NCBI RefSeq assembly: GCF_029577735.1
Contig: NZ_JARQTO010000016.1
Location: 43,541-107,540, forward strand
From: Exercitatus varius
Lineage (GTDB): Bacteria; Pseudomonadota; Gammaproteobacteria; Enterobacterales; Pasteurellaceae
Direction: 5' to 3'
Length of the DNA stretch: 64,000 bases
A program made the translations under genes and the position numbers. Shown in pieces: positions 41,962-48,874 of this stretch (its first letter is position 1; the number at the start of each line of letters is the position of its first letter). The notes beneath the pieces were generated by a model. The model worked only from the letters and a program-made list of their open reading frames with translations. It made no database searches and had not been told where the DNA came from.

Positions 41962-42867
41962 TTATCCCTTGAAATTTTTCGGTAATTCAGGGGCGACCAA
42001 ACGTTTGAGTAAGGTACCCTGTAAGTCAATATCGCCGAAGCGCGGATGTCGGTTATTCCAGTCCGTCACGGCTTGTTCCAGAGCTTCTTTGCCGTCGGCC
42101 ACAAAATTCCACCAAATCACCGTCGGATGCGGCAGCGGTTCGCCGCCGAGCAGCATGATATGGGAACCTTGTTCGGCCCAAAGTTGAAGCCCGTCGTCAG
42201 CGTGTGCGCAATCGGATAACACCACCAGTTCGTCGGCGCCGTAGCCTTTACCGTTGACTTCGATTTCGCCTTTTAACACCAAGATGCCGTATTCGAATGT
42301 CGGTTGGCGCTCGATATTGAAAGACTGCGCTTGTTTAAACTGCATATCGACACCGACTAAAGGGCTGAACTGCGTGGTCGGCGCTTGATGACCAAGATAA
42401 TTGCCGGTGGTCAGAATATATTGAACGCCGTCTTGTTCCCACTCCGGCAATACGGGATAGTGTTCGAAATTAGGTTCGATTTCCTGATCCATCGGTAACG
42501 CAATCCACAATTGTACGGCGTGTAAATCATGCACGCCCTCGGGCGTTTGCTCGGTGTGACTGATACCGCGCTTGTCGCCGGTGCCCGCCGTCATTAAATT
42601 GACCTGTTTCGGTCGAATAAGCTGGCGATTGCCGAGACTATCCTGATGCCAGACCTCACCTTGCAGCATCCAAGTGAAGGTTTGCAGATTAGTATGCGGG
42701 TGAGAGCCAACCTGTAAGCCCGCAGAATCTTCCGCAAATTCCGCCGGGCCGGCATGATCTAAAAAACACCATGCCCCGACGGTTTTACGCCGGCTCTGAG
42801 GCAATAAACGCGCAACGGGGATGCCGCCTACGTCTTTGGTATTGGCGGTTAATTTATCAATACTCAT
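41962..42867 (-). CDS. pirin-family protein (second copy)
   Basis: This 301-residue pirin has all four predicted iron ligands (SHPHTNLQT and ISHTEQ). It is clearly diverged from the first copy, so this is an old duplication or independent acquisition. It follows the flavin reductase gene by 2 bases and precedes the first pirin by about 100 bases. The shared direction suggests a common response to oxidative or quinone stress. Confidence 0.9.
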   Translation of the reverse strand: MSIDKLTANTKDVGGIPVARLLPQSRRKTVGAWCFLDHAGPAEFAEDSAGLQVGSHPHTNLQTFTWMLQGEVWHQDSLGNRQLIRPKQVNLMTAGTGDKRGISHTEQTPEGVHDLHAVQLWIALPMDQEIEPNFEHYPVLPEWEQDGVQYILTTGNYLGHQAPTTQFSPLVGVDMQFKQAQSFNIERQPTFEYGILVLKGEIEVNGKGYGADELVVLSDCAHADDGLQLWAEQGSHIMLLGGEPLPHPTVIWWNFVADGKEALEQAVTDWNNRHPRFGDIDLQGTLLKRLVAPELPKNFKG

Positions 42868-42869
42868 AT

Positions 42870-43391
42870 TTAATCCTTATTCACCCAATTAAAGAACGAA
42901 GCGGCAAATTTATCTAAAAATGCGCCGGTGCGCTCGTCAATGTCTAAGCTCGCCTTGCTTAAGTAAATTTCCGGCGCTATCAAAGTGTCGGCGCCGACCG
43001 CCTGTAAAATCTGACGCAAATGTACGCCGGCGTTAATGCCGCCGTAAGTGCCGGGAGAGGCGGTGACCACAGCGATTTTTTTATTGGTCCAAAGGTTCTG
43101 TCCGAACGGCCGGGTCGCAATATCCAAGATATTTTTTAAAGCCGCAGGGATGCTGCGATTATGCTCCGGCGAGACGATTAATACGGCATCCGCCCGTTTG
43201 AGCTGATTACGCACGCGTTCATAAGAGGGAACGACCTGTTCGTCCAAATCCTGGGTATAAAGCGGCAGATCATGGATTTGAATTTCTTCCGCTTGCACAT
43301 CCGTCGGTGCATTTTTAAGAATGTGCTCGGCGATATGGCGGTTAACGGATTGACGGCTGAGACTGCCGACGATAAAAGCGATGTTGCGCAT
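42870..43391 (-). CDS. NAD(P)H-dependent FMN reductase / quinone reductase
   Basis: This 173-residue flavodoxin-like enzyme has the FMN phosphate-binding segment GSLSRQSVNRHIA (about 9-21) and the family motif SPEHNRSIPAALKNILD (about 73-89). Members (chromate reductase/ YieF/ azoreductase-like) reduce quinones, chromate or FMN by two electrons and limit radical formation. It is 2 bases upstream of the second pirin gene. Confidence 0.9.
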   Translation of the reverse strand: MRNIAFIVGSLSRQSVNRHIAEHILKNAPTDVQAEEIQIHDLPLYTQDLDEQVVPSYERVRNQLKRADAVLIVSPEHNRSIPAALKNILDIATRPFGQNLWTNKKIAVVTASPGTYGGINAGVHLRQILQAVGADTLIAPEIYLSKASLDIDERTGAFLDKFAASFFNWVNKD

Positions 43392-43430
43392 ATAAAGTTC
43401 CTGTTGAAACGATTTAAGTTGTCATATTAA

Positions 43431-43460
43431 TAAAGGCAGGATTTCCCCGCCTTTAAATTC
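43431..43460 (-). terminator. hairpin after the first isochorismatase-like gene
   Basis: TAAAGGC...GCCTTTA stem with internal GG/CC pairing, followed by TTAAT on the minus strand. It may partly terminate between the hydrolase genes and the reductase-pirin genes. Confidence 0.45.
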
Positions 43461-43467
43461 ATAAATG

Positions 43468-44097
43468 TTATTTTTGCATAAGCTTATTATAGCTGGTAAT
43501 AAGATTACGGTAATCCGGAATATGGCTGGAGAATAACGCGCCCAAGCCTTCGATATCATTGCGCCAGTCGCGGTGTAATTCGCAGGCCGCACCGAACCAG
43601 GTCATCAACTGAACGCCCGCCGCTTCCATTCGGCGCCATGCCGAATCGCGGGTTAATTCGTTGAAGGTGCCCGACGCATCGGTAATCACAAAGACGTCAT
43701 AACCTTCTTCAATCGCGGAAAGCGCGGGGAACGCTACGCACACTTCGGTGACGACGCCGGCGATAATCAATTGTTTTTTGCCGGTTGCTTTTACCGCTTT
43801 CACAAAATCTTCGTTATCCCACGCGTTAATGTTGCCCGGGCGAGCGATATAAGGCGCGTCCGGGAAGATTTCTTTCAGTTCCGGAACTAACGGACCGTTC
43901 GGACCGTCTTCAAAGCTGGTGGTCAAAATAGTCGGCAGACCGAAATATTTCGCTAAATCGGCGGTGGCCAAGACGTTATTTTTGAATTTGTCCGGCTCAA
44001 TGTCGCGCACTAATGATAATAAGCCGGTTTGATGATCCACCAACAGCATTGCCGCGTCGTTTTTATCCAACCGAATGTAAGGTTTTTTGTTTGCCAT
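43468..44097 (-). CDS. isochorismatase-like cysteine hydrolase (YcaC type), copy 1
   Basis: This 209-residue protein has the isochorismatase-fold triad: Asp in LLVDHQTGLLS (near 20), Lys in the FVKAVKATGKKQ region, and Cys in AGVVTEVCVAFPAL (near 120). E. coli YcaC, an octameric hydrolase of unknown substrate, is the best-known relative. It is paired with a close paralogue immediately upstream. Confidence 0.9.
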   Translation of the reverse strand: MANKKPYIRLDKNDAAMLLVDHQTGLLSLVRDIEPDKFKNNVLATADLAKYFGLPTILTTSFEDGPNGPLVPELKEIFPDAPYIARPGNINAWDNEDFVKAVKATGKKQLIIAGVVTEVCVAFPALSAIEEGYDVFVITDASGTFNELTRDSAWRRMEAAGVQLMTWFGAACELHRDWRNDIEGLGALFSSHIPDYRNLITSYNKLMQK

Positions 44098-44173
44098 TTT
44101 ATTTTTCTCCTCATGTCTTGTTGCCGCACGAATAATTACCTAAAAGTGCGGTCGGTTTTTGCGAAGTTTTTTG

Positions 44174-44854
44174 TTACTGGCGTTCGGAATCCAGTTGTTC
44201 GTGATTATGTTCCACTTCACGGGCTTTCAGATAGCTTTCAATTAATAATTGATATTCCGGGAACACGGCTTCATACGCTTTCGCCCATTCTTCCGCATCC
44301 GAACGGTTCCAGGTTTGCTGAATTTCGGAACATACCGCGGCGGTATCCATCGGCACGGCACCGGCTTGTACGATACGGGCAAGCGTAATTTCCTGCGCCA
44401 TTTTCGAATAAGTGCCGGAAGCGTCGATTACACAGAACACTTGATAACCTTCCGCAATCGCCGAAATTGCCGGGAACGCCATACATACGCTGGTGATGGT
44501 GCCCGCAATAATCAATTGTTTTTTGCCGGTCGCTTTAACGGCGGCGACAAAGTCGGGATTATCCCAGGAATTGATCTGCCCTTTGCGCGCTACATATTGC
44601 GCATGCGGAGCGGCCTGGTGAATTTCCGGAATTAACGGACCGTTCGGACCTTGCGGTACGGAAGCGGTAGTAATCACAGGCATTTTCGCCAAGGTGGCGA
44701 CTTTTGCCAGAGTAACGGCATTGGCGCGCAGTTCGCGCACGTTTAAATCACGTACGGTATTGAACAAACCGCTTTGGTGATCGATAAGCAACATAGCTGC
44801 GTTGTTTGGGTCGATTTTAGGGGTGGCGCCGTTGAAATTAGCCGGTTGACTCAT
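44174..44854 (-). CDS. isochorismatase-like cysteine hydrolase (YcaC type), copy 2
   Basis: This 226-residue paralogue has the same triad (LLIDHQSGLFN and AGTITSVCMAFPAI). It is first in the run of minus-strand genes divergent from the LysR regulator. I chose the ATG at 44854 because GAGGAAAC lies 7 bases upstream and the start MSQPANFNG is typical; an ATG five codons earlier overlaps that site. The two copies have diverged mainly outside the active site. Confidence 0.9.
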   Translation of the reverse strand: MSQPANFNGATPKIDPNNAAMLLIDHQSGLFNTVRDLNVRELRANAVTLAKVATLAKMPVITTASVPQGPNGPLIPEIHQAAPHAQYVARKGQINSWDNPDFVAAVKATGKKQLIIAGTITSVCMAFPAISAIAEGYQVFCVIDASGTYSKMAQEITLARIVQAGAVPMDTAAVCSEIQQTWNRSDAEEWAKAYEAVFPEYQLLIESYLKAREVEHNHEQLDSERQ

Positions 44855-44896
44855 AATTCGTTTCCTCATAAAAAATTAAGCTAAAACTAAAATTGA

Positions 44897-44913
44897 TGTC
44901 TAAAATTAAGACA
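44897..44913. promoter_or_regulatory. candidate LysR operator in the divergent promoter region
   Basis: TGTCT-AAAATTA-AGACA is a 17-bp inverted repeat with perfect 5-bp arms. It fits the LysR-type T-N11-A pattern and lies midway between divergent hydrolase and regulator genes. A TATAAT box for the regulator follows at 44922-44927, so the operator would overlap its -35 region. Binding is inferred. Confidence 0.55.
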
Positions 44914-44995
44914 AGAGCTATTATAATGATTAACGTTATTGCAACAAGACTGTATTTTGGAGCGGTAAGTTGCACTGATGGAACGGAGGAGTAAA

Positions 44996-45877
44996 GTGAA
45001 CAATATCGATCTTAATGATATCCGCTTGTTTGTTACCGTTGTGCAGGCGGGCAGTTTAACGAAAGCGGCAAATTTGCTGAATATGCCGAAATCTTATTTA
45101 AGCCGCCACTTAACGCGTTTAGAACAGGATTTGGGCACCACGCTAATGGATAGAAGCCGTCAGGGAATCCTGTTAAACGAATTGGGGGAACGGTTTTATT
45201 TAAAAGCGCAGGATATGCTGCAAACCGTACAAACGGCGCTCGACAGCGTTCGCAGTAATCTGGAAGCGCCGCACGGTTTGTTAAAGATGTCCGTTTCTAC
45301 CGAAGTGGGGCGCGGTTTTTTAATGTTTCATTTAGCGGAATACATGCGCCGTTATCCCGATGTGTCGCTGGAAATTCAAATCGACAATCATAAAATCAAC
45401 TTGATACGGGAAGGCGTCGATATCGCGCTGCGTTTGGGCGATCCGAACAATAACAACGTCGTGGCGCGTAAATTATTCGATATTGAGTTGGGCTTATTCG
45501 CTTCAAAGGCGTACCTGGCAAAAGCCGGCATACCGCAAACGCCGCATGAATTGCACGGCCATGATTTATTATATAAATACGACGGTCCCGATTGGCATTT
45601 CAGCTATAAGCAACGCAGCGTTCATATTGAAGGCAAAAACAAGCTTTACAGCAACGATTTTAACCTGATTGGTCATATGGTCGGCGAAGATATGGGCATT
45701 GCCATGCTGCCTTGTTTTAATAATATGATTCGCCCCGATTGGGTTCGTCTGCTGCCCGAATGGAAAATAGCAAAGGTGCCGCTGTATGCCGTGTATTACA
45801 AAAACAGAGGCTCGGTTTTAACGGTGCGAAGTATGGTGGAATTTTTGTTGCAGAAAAGTTCCGTACCGCAACCGTAA
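44996..45877 (+). CDS. LysR-family transcriptional regulator of the pirin/hydrolase cluster
   Basis: This 293-residue regulator has an N-terminal winged-helix domain (about 4-62, DIRLFVTVVQAGSLTKAANLLNMPKS..) and a C-terminal substrate-binding domain, in the CrgA/YhaJ-like branch. A GTG at 44996 preceded by GGAGGAG is the likely start; an ATG at 44978 lies on the other side of that ribosome-binding site and would add six residues. LysR proteins usually activate divergent genes, so it is likely to control the two hydrolases, the flavin reductase and the two pirins. Inducer unknown. Confidence 0.9.
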   Translation: MNNIDLNDIRLFVTVVQAGSLTKAANLLNMPKSYLSRHLTRLEQDLGTTLMDRSRQGILLNELGERFYLKAQDMLQTVQTALDSVRSNLEAPHGLLKMSVSTEVGRGFLMFHLAEYMRRYPDVSLEIQIDNHKINLIREGVDIALRLGDPNNNNVVARKLFDIELGLFASKAYLAKAGIPQTPHELHGHDLLYKYDGPDWHFSYKQRSVHIEGKNKLYSNDFNLIGHMVGEDMGIAMLPCFNNMIRPDWVRLLPEWKIAKVPLYAVYYKNRGSVLTVRSMVEFLLQKSSVPQP

Positions 45878-45914
45878 TTATTCTTTAGATTGTGGTACGG
45901 ACGAATAAAAGTGC

Positions 45915-45940
45915 GGGCAAAAAACGATCGTTTTTCCGAA
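45915..45940. terminator. bidirectional terminator between lysR-type gene and queA
   Basis: AAAAACGATCGTTTTT palindrome (45920-45935), immediately after a variant uptake signal (45909-45918). It is placed between convergent genes. Confidence 0.7.
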
Positions 45941-45957
45941 TTTGAACGGACGGAATA

Positions 45958-47049
45958 TTACGCCGTCCCCGCGACATTCGGATTTTTCGTAATAAACATC
46001 GCATCGCCGTAACTAAAAAATCTGTACCGATTTTCCACCGCACTTTTATAGGCGTTCATGGTGTTTTTATAGCCGGCAAAAGCGGAAACCAACATAATCA
46101 AGGTGCTTTCCGGCAGGTGGAAGTTGGTAATCAGACAATCGATAACGCGGAATTTTTTGCCCGGATAAATAAAAATTGAGGTATCGGAAAAATAAGGTTC
46201 GAGCAAATTTTGGCTCCCTTTTTCTTCCGCCGCCAACGCCGCACTTTCGATGGAACGCACGGAAGTGGTGCCGACCGCAATGACGCGTTTGCCCGCATTT
46301 TTAGTCGCCAACACCGCATCCACCGTATCTTGCGGCACTTCCGCATATTCCGCGTGCATCCGGTGATCTTCGATGTTATCCACGCGTACGGGCTGGAACG
46401 TGCCGGCGCCCACGTGCAGGGTGACAAAAGCGAAATTCACGCCTTTGGCTTTTAATCTCGCCAACAGTTCATCGTCAAAATGTAGCCCGGCGGTTGGCGC
46501 CGCCACCGCACCGGGAACCTTGTTATAGACGGTTTGATAACGTTCCTGATCCGCCTCTTCATCGGGCCGGTCGATATAAGGCGGCAACGGCATATGCCCG
46601 ATTTTTTGCAGCACATCTAAAAGTGCGGTAGATTTTTCCGCAATTTTTAATTCAAATAAGGCGTCCTGACGACCAATCATCATCACTTTTACGCCCTTGC
46701 CTTCGCCCAGTTTGTCTTCGCCTAAAACGAGCTCTACGCCGATTTTCGGCGCTTTGGAGGAACGCACGTGCGCGAGAAACGTGGTTTCGGTTAAAATTCG
46801 CTCCACCAGAACTTCCACTTTCCCGCCTGAAATTTTGCGTCCGTACATGCGGGCGGGAATCACGCGCGTGTTGTTGAACACCAGCAAATCGCCTTCATGA
46901 ATTAAATCGATGATGTCGGAAAAAGTGCGGTGAAAAATTTCGCCGTTTTCGCCGTTCAGCTGCAGCAGTCGGCTGGATGTGCGATCGGGTTTCGGATAAC
47001 GGGCGATGAGCTCGTTAGGCAGGTCAAAATGGAAATCGGAAAGTAACAT
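45958..47049 (-). CDS. queA: S-adenosylmethionine:tRNA ribosyltransferase-isomerase
   Basis: This 363-residue enzyme converts preQ1-tRNA to epoxyqueuosine-tRNA. The family segments include FHFDLPNELIARYP at the N-terminus, VFNNTRVIPARMYG, PGAVAAPTAGLHF and FITNFHLPESTL. I chose the ATG at 47049 because MLLSDFHFDLP is the conserved start; the longer frame adds 24 unrelated residues. Uptake signals are embedded near 46621 and 46924. tgt, which acts just before it, is 5.2 kb away instead of adjacent. Confidence 0.96.
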   Translation of the reverse strand: MLLSDFHFDLPNELIARYPKPDRTSSRLLQLNGENGEIFHRTFSDIIDLIHEGDLLVFNNTRVIPARMYGRKISGGKVEVLVERILTETTFLAHVRSSKAPKIGVELVLGEDKLGEGKGVKVMMIGRQDALFELKIAEKSTALLDVLQKIGHMPLPPYIDRPDEEADQERYQTVYNKVPGAVAAPTAGLHFDDELLARLKAKGVNFAFVTLHVGAGTFQPVRVDNIEDHRMHAEYAEVPQDTVDAVLATKNAGKRVIAVGTTSVRSIESAALAAEEKGSQNLLEPYFSDTSIFIYPGKKFRVIDCLITNFHLPESTLIMLVSAFAGYKNTMNAYKSAVENRYRFFSYGDAMFITKNPNVAGTA

Positions 47050-47128
47050 ATCAAATCTAACGCCGGTACGGGTCGTTTCGCCCGTTGATTTACCATAAAA
47101 ATGGCGGACGCATAAGTCCACCCCAAAA

Positions 47129-47166
47129 TGCCCGTAGTCTAGTGGTTATTCCGCTTGAGTACAAGT
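47129..47166 (+). other. tRNA-like 5' half (possible tRNA remnant)
   Basis: GCCCGTAGTCTAGTGGTTA resembles a tRNA acceptor strand plus D-arm (GTCTAGTGGTTA), but no anticodon arm, T-arm or CCA end follows; the next bases are AT-rich. It could be a fragment left by an integration or deletion event, or chance. No function can be supported. Confidence 0.2.
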
Positions 47167-47237
47167 AAAAACCTTTATTTTTCGCTAATTTTTCGCTAAA
47201 ATCGCGCGGTTAATTTATCGCAAAATGAAATCGCCAA

Positions 47238-47681
47238 ATGACTAAACAAGCCCAATTTTATCTCATCGAAACCGCACGGCCGCAGGGCGAACTTTCCGCC
47301 GTCGAAGCGCTGGCCTGCGATTTAGCCGCGCAGGCGTGGCGATTGGGTAAGCGCGTGCTGATCGCCTGCGAAACGGAAGAACAGGCGTTTGGTTTGGATG
47401 AAGCCTTATGGCAGCGCGATGCGGATGAATTCGTGCCGCATAATTTATCCGGCGAAGTTACCCATTTCGCTACGCCGATTGAAATCAGCTGGATTGGCAA
47501 GCGCAATGCGCAACGCCGCGATTTATTGATTTCGTTGCAAAATAATGTGCCGGATTTTGCCCGCACGTTTAACCATGTAATTGATTTTGTGCCGGCGGAA
47601 GAAGCACAAAAAGTACAAGCCCGCGAGCGTTATAAAATTTACCGCCGACTTGGATTTGCGATGGCGACGGAGAAGGCGTAA
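47238..47681 (+). CDS. holC: DNA polymerase III chi subunit
   Basis: This 147-residue protein resembles HolC from start to end (AQFYLIETARPQ, ACDLAAQAWRLGKRVLIACE, LWQRDADEFVPHNL, NHVIDFVPAE). Chi links the clamp loader (through psi) to single-stranded DNA-binding protein. In E. coli it lies between pepA and valS. Here elaA and a decayed toxin-like cassette separate it from valS, and elaA starts directly after the stop. Confidence 0.95.
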   Translation: MTKQAQFYLIETARPQGELSAVEALACDLAAQAWRLGKRVLIACETEEQAFGLDEALWQRDADEFVPHNLSGEVTHFATPIEISWIGKRNAQRRDLLISLQNNVPDFARTFNHVIDFVPAEEAQKVQARERYKIYRRLGFAMATEKA

Positions 47682-48113
47682 ATGTGGCAAACAAAAACTT
47701 TCCAAAATCTGACCGCACTTGAACTGTGGAAAATCTATCGGCTGCGCGTGGCGGTGTTTGTGGTGGAGCAAAATTGTCCTTATCAGGAAGTGGACGAGTC
47801 GGATAAAAGTGCGGTACATTTTTGGCAGGAAATTGACGGCGAGATTCGCGCTTATTGTCGCATTATCGATACGCCTGATTGGGTGAAAATCGGTCGGGTA
47901 ATTGTGGCGCCGGCAGCACGCGGAACCGGATTAGGGCGCGAGTTGATGTCGAATGCCGTTGAGACGGTTAAAACCCGGTTTCCAACCAAACCGGTTTATG
48001 TACAGGCTCAGGCACGCCTGCAGGATTTTTATGCCGCTTTTGGATTTAAAGCGATTTCCGATATTTATTTGGAAGACGGGATACCGCATTTGGATATGGT
48101 GTTGGAGAAATAA
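47682..48113 (+). CDS. elaA: GNAT-family acetyltransferase ElaA
   Basis: This 143-residue GNAT protein matches ElaA: it starts with LTALELWKIYRLRVAVFVVEQNCPYQEVD, has the acetyl-CoA loop VAPAARGTGLGRELM (about 73-87) and ends near the catalytic region DFYAAFGFKAISDIYLEDGIPHLDM. The acceptor is unknown. The ATG follows the holC stop with no gap, which suggests coupling. Uptake signals in both orientations occur within the gene (LTALEL and KSAVHF are their translations). Confidence 0.92.
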   Translation: MWQTKTFQNLTALELWKIYRLRVAVFVVEQNCPYQEVDESDKSAVHFWQEIDGEIRAYCRIIDTPDWVKIGRVIVAPAARGTGLGRELMSNAVETVKTRFPTKPVYVQAQARLQDFYAAFGFKAISDIYLEDGIPHLDMVLEK

Positions 48114-48114
48114 A

Positions 48115-48282
48115 ATGACCAAGGCTGAAATTTTAGAAAAACAACGTCAGTTAGATAGTTTATTTTCTGCGTGGTTTGAAGATAAAAAAAAGCATGAAAT
48201 GGTAGTTTATCGCCGTGAAAACGGCGATTTAATTGAGCATTATCCTGACGGCACAATAAAAGTGATTGAATATGCACAATAA
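48115..48282 (+). CDS. small 55-residue protein preceding the zeta-toxin-like gene
   Basis: A short frame (MTKAEILEKQRQLDSLF.. ending IKVIEYAQ) starts 1 base after the elaA stop and overlaps the next gene by 11 bases. It is charged, with a helical first half and the repeat-like turns YRRENGDLIEHYPDG. The tight overlap and conserved-looking codon structure suggest a real gene and the size and position would suit an antitoxin, but I know no family for it. Confidence 0.6.
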   Translation: MTKAEILEKQRQLDSLFSAWFEDKKKHEMVVYRRENGDLIEHYPDGTIKVIEYAQ

Positions 48283-48858
48283 TTTAGCGATTTTTTATTG
48301 CGGAACGAATGGTGCGGGAAAATCTACATTACGTTCATTAAATCAAGACGTTGTGCAGATTGTGATTGATTCCGACCATATCGCAATGCAGATAAATCCG
48401 ACAAACCCCCGTTTAGCGGATTTAGAAGCAGGTAGAAAAGCGATTGAATTATTTAAGTTTGCGATAAAAAATCAGATTTCATTTTCAATGGAATCCACGC
48501 TTTCGGGTAAATCCATTCTACAACGAATGAAAACGGCAAAGGAAAATGACTTTAAAGTTCGTTTAAATTATGTCGGCGTAGATAGCGTAAATATCAACAT
48601 TGCTCGGGTGTGCGCAGGGGTGTTATCCGGCGGGCATTTTATTGATGAACGAACAATTAAAAATCGTTATACCATTAGTCGGGAACACTTAAACTCAGCT
48701 ATTTCATTTTGCGATGAAGTCATTGTGTGAGTGAATCTATCCTAATTCACGAAGGCAAAAATTAGAGAAATCCATTTAAATATATGGATACGGATGAATT
48801 GTTAAAAGCATTAAAGCTAGATTTAAATAAACTTGAATGGCAACCATTCAGCGGATAA
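48272..48858 (+). pseudogene. decayed zeta-toxin-like P-loop kinase gene
   Basis: From the ATG at 48272, 152 codons read as a zeta-toxin/COG4185 predicted P-loop ATPase: YCGTNGAGKSTLRSL (Walker A), VIDSDHIAMQINP, FSMESTLSG and a C-terminal ISREHLNSAISFCDEVIV, then TGA. The expected remainder appears in another frame (ESILIHEGKN, then TAG, then RNPFKYMDTDELLKALKLDLNKLEWQPFSG to TAA at 48858). Restoring the frame and one sense codon gives about 195 codons, the family length. The kinase core is intact up to the break, but loss of the C-terminal part makes activity doubtful. Zeta toxins phosphorylate UDP-activated amino sugars or other nucleotide substrates; that is family knowledge. Confidence 0.7.
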
Positions 48859-48874
48859 CAAAGAGAAAAGATAA

